Shown here: piece after piece, positions 12,258 through 18,747 of the stretch
How positions within the stretch are numbered: the stretch's first letter is position 1
Layout: every line of letters starts with the position of its first letter
Origin: Chloroflexota bacterium
Lineage (GTDB): Bacteria > Chloroflexota > Limnocylindria > Limnocylindrales > CSP1-4
NCBI GenBank assembly: GCA_021815005.1
Contig: JAKAHL010000002.1
Location: 1-20,682 of the forward strand
Direction: 5' to 3'
Length of the DNA stretch: 20,682 nucleotides
Notes under the pieces: model-generated
The model's database searches: none
Seen by the model: the letters and a program-made list of their open reading frames with translations, nothing else
What the model was told of the DNA's origin: nothing
Program-made: the position numbers and the translations under genes

Positions 12258-13655
12258 TCACTGCGGCGGCAGGCTGTCGTAGAACGACTGGATGCCGCTG
12301 AGGAACTTGTTGAGATCCTGCGTCGGGTTCTTGAGGAAGGTCTGGAGGAACCCCTGCATGCCGTTCGCGCCCGCGAAGTCGGGGCGGGTGTCGCGGTCAA
12401 GGAACTGGGCGATCTTGTTCGCCCCGGCGATGATCGTGGCGCTCGACTTCTGGAACGCGTTGTACTTGCTCGTGTCGGCGTTCTTGTTGGCGGCGACGTC
12501 GTTGGGGTCAGTGGCGAGGTAGGTGTTCGCCGCTTCGGCCGAGCCCAGGAACTCCATCGCGGCCTTGGCGCCGTCGAGGTTCTTGGCCTTCGCGGAGACC
12601 ATGAACCCGTCGATCGGGGCGTCGATCGCCATCTCGCTGTCGTACGGGGTGCCGTGGAGCGGCCACGGGAAGAAGTCGAGGTCGTCGTGGGTGGCCTGGT
12701 CGCTGGCCTGCTGGCCGGCGAAGGTCCCCAGGAAGTACATCCCGGCCTGCTTGTTGATCAGCTTCTGGGCGGCCTCCTGCCAGGTCAGGCCGAGCGGCTG
12801 CGGGTCGAAGTAGGGCAGCAGCTTCGCCCACTCCTGGAACACCGTGACGACCTTCGGGTCGGTCCACTTCTCCTTGCCGGCCATCAGGCCGATGTGGAAG
12901 TCGTAGCCGTTGAGGCGCATGTTCAGGATGTCGAAGGTGCCCATGGCCGGCCAGCCGTCCTTGTCGGCGAAGGCCAGCGGGATGAGCCCGTCCTTCTTCA
13001 TCTGGTCGCCCAGCTTGGTGAAGTCGTCGATCGTCTTGGGGACTTGGTAGCCCTTCGCCTGCCAGAACGACTTGCGGTAGATGACCACCCACGGGTAGTT
13101 GTAGAGCGGCACGAAGTACTGCTTGCCGTCGTCGCCCGTGGAGGCCGTCTTGAACGCGTCGGAGAAGTTCGCGCCGATGGTCTGCCAGACGTCGCTGATG
13201 TCGGTCGCGAGACCCTGGGCCGCGAAGAACCGCATGCGGTAGCCGGCGAACCACGTGAAGCAGTCGTCAGGCGTGGCCTGCAGGTACGCGTTGATCGTGT
13301 CCTGGAACTTGTTGTGCTCGACCGTGTTGATCGTGCACTGGATGCCCGTCTTCTGGGTGAAGGCGGCCATCGTGTCCGCGAAGGCCTTCTGCGGGACGGG
13401 ATCCGAGTAGTTCGAGCCGAACGTGATCGACCCGGCCGCGGACGGGGCTGCCGCGGAGGGCGCGGTGGACGCGGCTGCCGCGGAGGGGGCGGTGGACGCG
13501 GCTGCCGCGGACGCGGCTGCCGCGGACGGTGCGGTGGTCGCCGTGCTGCTGCCGCATGCCGCGAGGAACGCGGAGACGCCGCCGAGTGCCGCGACGGCCG
13601 CGCCACCCTTCAACAGCGTCCGGCGCGAGACGGACCGCTGGACAAGATCAGCCAT
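12258..13655 (-). CDS. Extracellular sugar-binding lipoprotein (CUT1 ABC importer)
   Basis: This 465-residue protein captures sugar outside the membrane and delivers it to the two permeases encoded downstream. The N-terminus has SRRTLLKGG (10-18), a twin-arginine-like motif, then a hydrophobic stretch ending in the lipobox LAAC with the lipidated Cys at 34. An Ala/Ser/Thr/Pro linker (about 35-77) with 9-residue repeats follows, then the type 1 binding domain beginning SITFGSNYSDPVPQKAF. Later motifs such as ANKNADTSKYNAFQKS and GFLQTFLKNP fit this family. The start is ATG 13655, with AGGAGG 6 nt upstream; the frame stays open further upstream but that part is non-coding leader. It is the first gene of the galactoside operon, so the likely ligand is an alpha- or beta-galactoside. 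The promoter is at 13715-13744. Confidence 0.94.
   Translation of the reverse strand: MADLVQRSVSRRTLLKGGAAVAALGGVSAFLAACGSSTATTAPSAAAASAAAASTAPSAAAASTAPSAAAPSAAGSITFGSNYSDPVPQKAFADTMAAFTQKTGIQCTINTVEHNKFQDTINAYLQATPDDCFTWFAGYRMRFFAAQGLATDISDVWQTIGANFSDAFKTASTGDDGKQYFVPLYNYPWVVIYRKSFWQAKGYQVPKTIDDFTKLGDQMKKDGLIPLAFADKDGWPAMGTFDILNMRLNGYDFHIGLMAGKEKWTDPKVVTVFQEWAKLLPYFDPQPLGLTWQEAAQKLINKQAGMYFLGTFAGQQASDQATHDDLDFFPWPLHGTPYDSEMAIDAPIDGFMVSAKAKNLDGAKAAMEFLGSAEAANTYLATDPNDVAANKNADTSKYNAFQKSSATIIAGANKIAQFLDRDTRPDFAGANGMQGFLQTFLKNPTQDLNKFLSGIQSFYDSLPPQ
13447..13527 (-). repeat. 27-nt tandem repeat coding for the lipoprotein linker
   Basis: The element GCTGCCGCGGA (plus strand) recurs at 13447, 13474, 13501 and 13516. 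The first two units are 27 nt long and differ at one base; the third is cut to 15 nt. On the coding strand they give repeated Ala/Ser/Thr/Pro segments of nine residues. It is in frame, so length change would only alter the linker. Confidence 0.85.
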
Positions 13656-13714
13656 GTGGATCCTCCTCTGTGGCGCCCTCGCGCATGTCCGTGCTGGGGC
13701 GGGCCACGATCGGG

Positions 13715-13744
13715 ATTGTTGCGGCGTGGTCGCTCGATTGTCAA
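13715..13744 (-). promoter_or_regulatory. Promoter of the galactoside uptake and hydrolysis operon
   Basis: On the minus strand a consensus -35 TTGACA (13744-13739) is followed after 18 bp by AACAAT (13720-13715, four of six matches). Transcription would begin near 13708, giving a leader of about 50 nt that ends in the Shine-Dalgarno AGGAGG before the binding-protein ATG. Confidence 0.6.
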
Positions 13745-13757
13745 GAGACTCGCACCC

Positions 13758-13782
13758 GATCAAACAGGGATTTCTGTTGATC
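13758..13782. promoter_or_regulatory. Imperfect palindrome, candidate DeoR-family operator
   Basis: The arms GATCAAACAG and CTGTTGATC are complementary apart from one extra A and are separated by about 6 nt. A further half-site-like GTTGA lies 10 bp after the GTTGA of the right arm (13776 and 13786). The element is centred between the two outward-facing -35 boxes. The DeoR-type protein encoded next to it is the obvious candidate to bind; this is inference. Confidence 0.45.
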
Positions 13783-13786
13783 TGCG

Positions 13787-13816
13787 TTGACTTTCGCTGT
13801 CACCCGGGGCGATCAT
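13787..13816 (+). promoter_or_regulatory. Promoter of deoR-type regulator and galT
   Basis: TTGACT (13787-13792, five of six -35 matches) and GATCAT (13811-13816, four of six -10 matches) are 18 bp apart. Transcription would start near 13823, leaving a leader of about 65 nt with AGGAG at 13876-13880, 7 nt before the ATG. Confidence 0.5.
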
Positions 13817-13887
13817 GGGCGGTGTCGGCCGACGTCCGCCGCCGCGGATTGCCCGAGATCTGGCCGACGCGAAACAGGAGCGGAGGC

Positions 13888-14733
13888 ATGCTCGCTCGCC
13901 AGCGCCAGGCGCTGATCCTGGACCGGGTCCGACAGATCGGGGCGGTCCGGGTCGCGGACCTCGTCCGCGAGCTCGAGGTCTCGGACATGACCGTGCGTCG
14001 TGACCTTGAGGTGCTCCACGAGCAGGGCCTCCTCGAGAAAGTGCACGGCGGGGCCACCGCCCCGGCCCGCTTCGCCTCCTACGAGCCCGGTTTCGTGGCC
14101 AAGGCCGCCCTCCAGCAGAACGAGAAGAACGCCATCGCTGCCGAGGCCGCCAAGCTGGTCCAGCCGGGCATGGCGCTCGGCCTTTCGGCCGGCACGACCA
14201 CGTATGTGCTCGCCGGGCTGCTCGCGGACATCCCCGGCATCACGGTGGTCACCAACTCGCTCCAGGTGTCCGAGGTCCTCAACCGCTCCCGCGCCCAGAA
14301 CCAGACCGTCATCCTCACCGGCGGCGTCCGGACACCGTCGGAGGCCCTGGTGGGCCCGTTCGCCATCTCCCAGCTGCGCAGCGTCCACCTGGACCTGGTG
14401 TTCATGGGCGTGCACGGCCTGGATGCCAGGGCCGGCTACACGTGCCCGAACCTCATGGAGGCGGACACCGACCGCGCGCTGATCGACGCGGGCCGGCGGC
14501 TGGTGGTGGTGGCCGACCACAGCAAGTGGGGCGTGGTCGGCATCGCGTCGATCGCGCGCCTGGACGAGGCGGACGTGCTGATCACCGACGAGGGGATCGA
14601 CCCGGAGGCCCTGGCCGTGGTGCGGGATGCGGTGGCCGATGTCATCGTCGCCCGCGTGCCGGAGGCGGCTCGAGCGGTCGGGCCGTTCCTGGTGTCGCCC
14701 GCCGCCCACGAGGCTGCCGCCCGTGCCCACTGA
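13888..14733 (+). CDS. DeoR/GlpR family transcriptional regulator of the galactose cluster
   Basis: This 281-residue protein has the classical DeoR fold. The N-terminal helix-turn-helix (about 5-57) reads RQRQALILDRVRQIGAVRVADLVRELEVSDMTVRRDL in continuation, with the family signature VSDMTVRRDLEVLHEQGLLEKVHGG (31-55). The C-terminal part (about 75-235) is the DeoRC sensor domain, related to sugar-phosphate isomerases, with GLSAGTTTYVLAGLL, ILTGGVRTPSEALVGP and FMGVHGLDARAGYTCPN. Members usually repress sugar genes and are released by a sugar phosphate; galactose-1-phosphate or tagatose-phosphate-like ligands are plausible. The frame is open upstream to 13423, but the ATG at 13888 has a good Shine-Dalgarno and starts the conserved domain. 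It diverges from the transporter operon and overlaps galT by 11 nt. Confidence 0.93.
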   Translation: MLARQRQALILDRVRQIGAVRVADLVRELEVSDMTVRRDLEVLHEQGLLEKVHGGATAPARFASYEPGFVAKAALQQNEKNAIAAEAAKLVQPGMALGLSAGTTTYVLAGLLADIPGITVVTNSLQVSEVLNRSRAQNQTVILTGGVRTPSEALVGPFAISQLRSVHLDLVFMGVHGLDARAGYTCPNLMEADTDRALIDAGRRLVVVADHSKWGVVGIASIARLDEADVLITDEGIDPEALAVVRDAVADVIVARVPEAARAVGPFLVSPAAHEAAARAH

Positions 14734-15769
14734 GCCGCGCCGCCCCGATGACGGGGCACTCGCGTCGCTCGACGCCGAGCCGCATCGCCGCCGCAACGCC
14801 CTGACCGGCGAGTGGGTGCTCGTCTCGGCGGGGCGGACCAGGCGGCCGTGGCTGGGGGCCGAGGAGCCGGAGCCGCCGGAGGACCGGCCCGCCTTCGACC
14901 CGGGCTGCTACCTCTGCCCCGGCAACACGCGCGTGAGCGGCGACGTCAACCCCGCGTACACCACGACGTTCGTGTTCACCAACGACTTCGCGGCGCTCCG
15001 GCCGGACACCGACGAGGTGCGGCTGGGCGAGGGGCTGTTCCGCGCGGAGGGCACGCGCGGGACCTGCCGCGTCGTGTGCTTCTCGCCCCGCCACGACCTC
15101 ACCCTCGCTGGCATGGACGCGGACGCCATCCGCCGGGTGGTGGACGTGTGGGCCGACCAGACCACGGAGCTGGGGTCGCGCTTCCGGTGGGTCCAGGCGT
15201 TCGAGAACCGCGGCGCGGCGATGGGCGCGTCCAACCCCCATCCGCACGGCCAGATCTGGGCTGGCGACGCGCTGCCGGTGCAGGCATCGCTCGAGCTCGA
15301 CGCGCAGTCCCGCCACCACGCCGAGACCGGTCGGCGGCTGCTGGTGGACTATGCCGGGGCGGAGCGGGGCGGACCGCGCGTGATCCGCGACGCCGGCGGC
15401 TGGCTGACGCTGGTCCCGTTCTGGGCCGGCTGGCCGTTCGAGGCGATGATCCTGCCGCTCGAGCCGGCCGCCCGGATCGCCGATCTCGACGACGCCCGGC
15501 GCGACGCCCTGGCCCTCGCGCTCCAGGACCTCAACCGCCGCTACGACGCCCTGTTCGGCCGCCCATTCCCGTTCTCGATGGGCTGGCACCAGGCGCCGTT
15601 CGGCGAGGGCGACCCGGGTGTCTGGCAGCTCCACCTCCACTTCTACCCGCCGCTGCTGCGCGCGACGGTGCGCAAGTTCATGGTCGGGTACGAACTGCTG
15701 TCCGAGCCCCAGCGGGACCTCACGCCCGAGGAGGCTGCCGAGCGTCTCCGGGAGGCGATGACAGCCTGA
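14723..15769 (+). CDS. galT: Galactose-1-phosphate uridylyltransferase
   Basis: This 348-residue enzyme exchanges galactose-1-phosphate with UDP-glucose to give UDP-galactose and glucose-1-phosphate, the second Leloir step. The HIT-type active site NPHPHGQIW holds the uridylylated nucleophile His175 and Gln177. Zinc ligands are Cys62, Cys65 (GCYLCPGN), His124 and His173. The second metal site is conserved as Glu191, His289, His304 and His306. Spacings match the E. coli enzyme closely. I place the start at GTG 14723, which overlaps the deoR-type gene by 11 nt and has GAGG 9 nt upstream; this gives the normal family length, whereas the open frame from 14627 adds 32 residues of unlike composition. 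It is co-transcribed with the regulator and pairs in function with galK at 3756. Confidence 0.95.
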   Translation: MPTEPRRPDDGALASLDAEPHRRRNALTGEWVLVSAGRTRRPWLGAEEPEPPEDRPAFDPGCYLCPGNTRVSGDVNPAYTTTFVFTNDFAALRPDTDEVRLGEGLFRAEGTRGTCRVVCFSPRHDLTLAGMDADAIRRVVDVWADQTTELGSRFRWVQAFENRGAAMGASNPHPHGQIWAGDALPVQASLELDAQSRHHAETGRRLLVDYAGAERGGPRVIRDAGGWLTLVPFWAGWPFEAMILPLEPAARIADLDDARRDALALALQDLNRRYDALFGRPFPFSMGWHQAPFGEGDPGVWQLHLHFYPPLLRATVRKFMVGYELLSEPQRDLTPEEAAERLREAMTA

Positions 15770-15843
15770 CGCCCGGACGCGGGGTCTCGCCGCGACCGGG
15801 GTCCGCGCACCGCGCGCCCCGCGCCCCCGCGCTCGGCCCCCGG

Positions 15844-15849
15844 TACGAT
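15844..15849 (+). promoter_or_regulatory. -10 box of argH
   Basis: TACGAT preceded by GG (four of six matches) lies 32 nt before the argH start, in the 112-bp gap after galT. No convincing -35 is visible in the very GC-rich upstream stretch. Unlike the leaderless candidates, there is room for a short leader with a ribosome binding site. Confidence 0.35.
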
Positions 15850-15869
15850 GGCCGCAGGCACTCTCCCGC

Positions 15870-15877
15870 AAAGGAGG
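15870..15877 (+). promoter_or_regulatory. Strong Shine-Dalgarno of argH
   Basis: AAAGGAGG lies 4 nt before the argH ATG and matches the 16S rRNA tail almost fully. It fixes the argH start. Confidence 0.75.
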
Positions 15878-15881
15878 CACG

Positions 15882-17303
15882 ATGCGGCTCTGGGGCGGAC
15901 GGTTCGGCGACGGACCCGACTCGCGGATGGCGGACTTCACGCGGTCGATCGAGGTGGACGCCGAGCTGGCGCTCGACGACATCGCCGGCTCGATCGCGCA
16001 TGTGCGCGGCCTCGCCCGGGCCGGCCTGCTGACGGCCGAGGAGGCGGAGACGCTCGAGCGGGGCCTGGCGGGCCTGCGCGAGGACGTGGTTGGCGGAGCC
16101 GTGGCGTGGGACCCGGCGCTCGAGGACGTCCACATGAACCTCGAGACGCTCCTGACCGAGCGCGTCGGCGCCGTGGGCGGCAAGCTGCACACGGGGCGCT
16201 CCCGCAATGACCAGGTGGTGACGGACCTGCGCCTGTGGACCCGTCGTGCCGTGGCCATGCTCGACAGCGGGATGGTTGACCTCGAGCGGTCGCTGGTGGA
16301 CCTCGCGGACCGCGAGGGCGATGCGGTCCTCCCCGGCGCGACGCACATCCAGCCGGCCCAGCCCGTCCTGCTCGCCCACCACCTGCTCGCGTACGTGGAG
16401 ATGCTCGAGCGCGACAGGGGAAGGCTCGCCGACGCGCGTCGCCGGCTCAACGTGTCGCCGCTCGGCGCGGGCGCCCTGGCCGGCGCCGGCTACCCGCTGG
16501 ACCGCGAGGCAACGGCGGTGGAGCTCGGCTTCGACGGCGTGACCGCCAACTCGCTCGACGCGGTCTCGGACCGCGACTTCGTGGTGGAGGTGCTGGCGGC
16601 GGTGTCGCTCGCGATGGTCCACCTCTCGCGGCTGGGCGAGGAGGTCACCTGGTGGTCGAACCCGCGCTTCGGGTTCGTGCGCGTGGCGGACGCGTTCTCC
16701 ACCGGCTCCTCGATGATGCCCAACAAGAAGAACCCCGACCCGGCCGAGCTGGTCCGGGGGCGCACGGCCGGGGTGATCGGCGGCCTCGCGGGGATGCTGA
16801 CGCTGCTCAAGGGCCTGCCGCTCGCCTACCAGCGGGACCTCCAGGAGGACAAGCCCGCGCTGTTCGCGGCCATCCGCACGCTTGACGCCTCGCTCTCGGT
16901 CGTGTCGGGTCTCGTCGCGTCGCTGACGGTGAACCGCGAGCGGATGCGCACGGCCGCCGAGGAGGGCTACACCACCGCCACCGCGCTTGCCGACGCCCTC
17001 GTCCGTCGCGGCGTCCCGTTCCGGGCGGCCCACCACATCGTGGGCGGTCTGGTGGGCGGGGCCGAGGCCGAGGGGATCGGCTCGCTCGCCGCCCTTCCCG
17101 ACGAGGCGTTCCGGGCGGCGCTCGACGGCTCGGACGACCCCGTGGCCCGGCGGCTGGCGCACGAGCGCGGGATCGTCCCCGCGCTCCGGTCCGCCGCCAG
17201 CGTGGAGGGGTCGCTGGCCTCGGCGGACGTCATCGGCGGGACGGCCCCGCACCGGGTGGCGGCGGCGCTGACGGCTGCGAAGGCGCGGCTCGGGCTCGAG
17301 TAG
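15882..17303 (+). CDS. argH: Argininosuccinate lyase
   Basis: This 473-residue cytoplasmic enzyme of the fumarase/aspartase superfamily splits argininosuccinate into arginine and fumarate, the last step of arginine synthesis. HTGRSRNDQV (103-112) binds substrate, GATHIQPAQP holds the catalytic His at 155, and the superfamily signature GSSMMPNKKNPDPAEL (275-290) includes the catalytic Ser loop. The N-terminus MRLWGGRFGDGPD is typical. Length is normal. The start has AAAGGAGG 4 nt upstream. argH follows galT on the plus strand after a 112-bp gap with a possible promoter of its own, and is separate from argG, which lies on the opposite strand beyond a histidine kinase gene. No ArgR operator is recognisable upstream by eye. 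Confidence 0.97.
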   Translation: MRLWGGRFGDGPDSRMADFTRSIEVDAELALDDIAGSIAHVRGLARAGLLTAEEAETLERGLAGLREDVVGGAVAWDPALEDVHMNLETLLTERVGAVGGKLHTGRSRNDQVVTDLRLWTRRAVAMLDSGMVDLERSLVDLADREGDAVLPGATHIQPAQPVLLAHHLLAYVEMLERDRGRLADARRRLNVSPLGAGALAGAGYPLDREATAVELGFDGVTANSLDAVSDRDFVVEVLAAVSLAMVHLSRLGEEVTWWSNPRFGFVRVADAFSTGSSMMPNKKNPDPAELVRGRTAGVIGGLAGMLTLLKGLPLAYQRDLQEDKPALFAAIRTLDASLSVVSGLVASLTVNRERMRTAAEEGYTTATALADALVRRGVPFRAAHHIVGGLVGGAEAEGIGSLAALPDEAFRAALDGSDDPVARRLAHERGIVPALRSAASVEGSLASADVIGGTAPHRVAAALTAAKARLGLE

Positions 17304-17355
17304 CCCCGGCCCCGGGCGGCGCGCGCGGGCCAGACGGGCCAGACGGCCGGCCACG

Positions 17356-17372
17356 GCCCCCAGCGCGGGGGC
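17356..17372. terminator. Hairpin between convergent argH and histidine kinase genes
   Basis: GCCCCC and GGGGGC pair as a 6-bp perfect stem around AGCGC in the 95-bp gap between the two stops. The same gap has a 9-bp direct repeat (GGGCCAGAC at 17327 and 17336). No T-run is present, so termination is only a guess from position. Confidence 0.3.
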
Positions 17373-17398
17373 TCGCCGGGAAGCGCCCGCCGCCGGTC

Positions 17399-18727
17399 TC
17401 AGGCTGCCGGCAGCGCCACCATGAAGCGCGAGCCGCCGTAGCCGTTCTTCTCGATCCAGACGCGTCCGCCCATGGCCTCCATCAGCCGTCGGGCGGCGAA
17501 CAGCCCGATGCCCGACCCCCGGGACCGCGCCCGGTCCAGGCGCACGTACGGCTGGAACACCGCCTCCCAGTCCTCGATCGGCACGCCGGGCCCGTCGTCG
17601 GTGATGTAGACGTGCACCTCGTCGCCGACGCTCCACACGCCGATCGACACCGCCTCTGCGGGCGGGGCGTACTTCGCCTCGTTGTCCAGGAGCTGCTCCA
17701 GCACCTGCCCGAACCGAGCCACGTCGCCGCGCGCGATGAGCTGCGCATCGGGCGGGTACCAGCGCACGGCGCGGGTCCGCAGCAGCAGCGCCAGCGTGCC
17801 GACGGTCCCGGCGATCGCGGCCACCACGTCGAACGGCTCGCGACGGAGCCCCGTCAGCCCCTCGCCGCGGACGGACGCGAGGATGCCGTCCACCAGACGG
17901 TCGAGGCGGCTGACCTGGTCCACGGCGCCGGCGCGCCACGCCTCCGCCTGCGTCCGCCGGTCGTCGTCGCCCGCGTCGGCCGCGGCGTCGGCCAGCAGGT
18001 CCACGTAGGCGCGCACCACGGCCAGTGGCGTCCGGAGCTCATGGGTGACCACCGACAGCAGCTCGGCCCGGGCGGCGTCCAGCTGGGACAGGCGGTCGAG
18101 CTGCGCCTCCGCCTCGGCCTGCATCCGACCTTTCTCAACCAGGCCGCCGAGCAGCGCCGCGATGGTGCCCAGGAACTCCACCTCGTCGGGGGTGAAGTCG
18201 CGGACGGCGGACGTCTGGACGTTGACCACGCCCACGAGCCGCTCGTTCCACAGCAGCGGCACGGACAGCATGGCGTGCAGGCCGCGGACGTCGAAGCCGC
18301 GCACCCACGAGAACTGGCTGTCGTCGGTGACGTCCCGCGAGGCCAGCGGCCGACGGCTCCGGGCTGCCCGGCCCGTGATCCCCTGGCCCACCGCGAGGCT
18401 GACCTGCCCGACCTGCTCGGCGTCGAGCCCGTTCGTGGCCGCGAGCGTCAGCCGCTCCCCGTCGCGGTCGAGCAGGTACACCGAGCACACCTCGACACCC
18501 ATGGCCACGGTGGTTCGATCCACGATCGTCCGCATCAGCTCGTCCCAGTCGCGCGCCTCGGTGAGCAGCTGCGCGAACTCGTGGAGGAAGGCGAGCTGGT
18601 GCACGCGCCCGGACGCCGCCGGCGACGCGCTTGCCGCGGGCGGGGAGACGGTGGCGGTCGGCTGGGCGATCTGGGCGCCACGCGCGTTGGGCTTCGGGGG
18701 CCTGGCCCGGGTGGGCTTGCTCGTCAC
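17399..18727 (-). CDS. Soluble GAF-domain sensor histidine kinase
   Basis: This 442-residue protein has a Pro/Ala-rich N-terminus (1-40), a GAF domain (about 45-195), a short coiled linker (about 198-220), a HisKA domain with phospho-acceptor His229 in VVTHELRTP, and a HATPase domain: N-box QLLDNEAKY (346-353), G1 box DDGPG (377-381), G2 box GSGIGLFAARRL (404-415). No membrane segment or signal peptide is visible, so it should sense a cytoplasmic ligand through the GAF domain. No response regulator is nearby, so it is an orphan. The start is GTG 18727, 20 nt beyond the argG stop, with a TAGGCT box 6 nt upstream and no clear Shine-Dalgarno. It may be read from argG or from its own promoter. 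A link to arginine metabolism is possible but unproven. Confidence 0.92.
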   Translation of the reverse strand: MTSKPTRARPPKPNARGAQIAQPTATVSPPAASASPAASGRVHQLAFLHEFAQLLTEARDWDELMRTIVDRTTVAMGVEVCSVYLLDRDGERLTLAATNGLDAEQVGQVSLAVGQGITGRAARSRRPLASRDVTDDSQFSWVRGFDVRGLHAMLSVPLLWNERLVGVVNVQTSAVRDFTPDEVEFLGTIAALLGGLVEKGRMQAEAEAQLDRLSQLDAARAELLSVVTHELRTPLAVVRAYVDLLADAAADAGDDDRRTQAEAWRAGAVDQVSRLDRLVDGILASVRGEGLTGLRREPFDVVAAIAGTVGTLALLLRTRAVRWYPPDAQLIARGDVARFGQVLEQLLDNEAKYAPPAEAVSIGVWSVGDEVHVYITDDGPGVPIEDWEAVFQPYVRLDRARSRGSGIGLFAARRLMEAMGGRVWIEKNGYGGSRFMVALPAA

Positions 18728-18733
18728 CCCACC

Positions 18734-18739
18734 AGCCTA
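18734..18739 (-). promoter_or_regulatory. -10 box of the histidine kinase gene, probably leaderless
   Basis: On the minus strand TAGGCT is followed by six bases (GGTGGG) and the GTG start at 18727. It repeats the hexamer and spacing seen before galK. It lies inside the 20-bp gap after argG; no -35 is obvious in the end of argG. Confidence 0.4.
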
Positions 18740-18747
18740 CGGCATCG

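Noticed and set aside
13441..13530. CRISPR-like regular repetition
   Set aside because: Units are contiguous, in frame and encode the lipoprotein linker; there are no spacers.
11598..13790. A 730-codon open frame on the plus strand
   Set aside because: It lies opposite the MalF-type permease and the binding protein, and its Gly/Arg-rich end is only the complement of the linker repeat.
15770..15843. Possible ArgR box or terminator between galT and argH
   Set aside because: The stretch is nearly all G and C, lacks the AT-rich palindrome typical of ArgR sites, and offers only short overlapping GC stems.
15720..17939. A 739-codon open frame on the minus strand
   Set aside because: It overlaps argH in antisense and the kinase gene in the wrong frame, with no domain.
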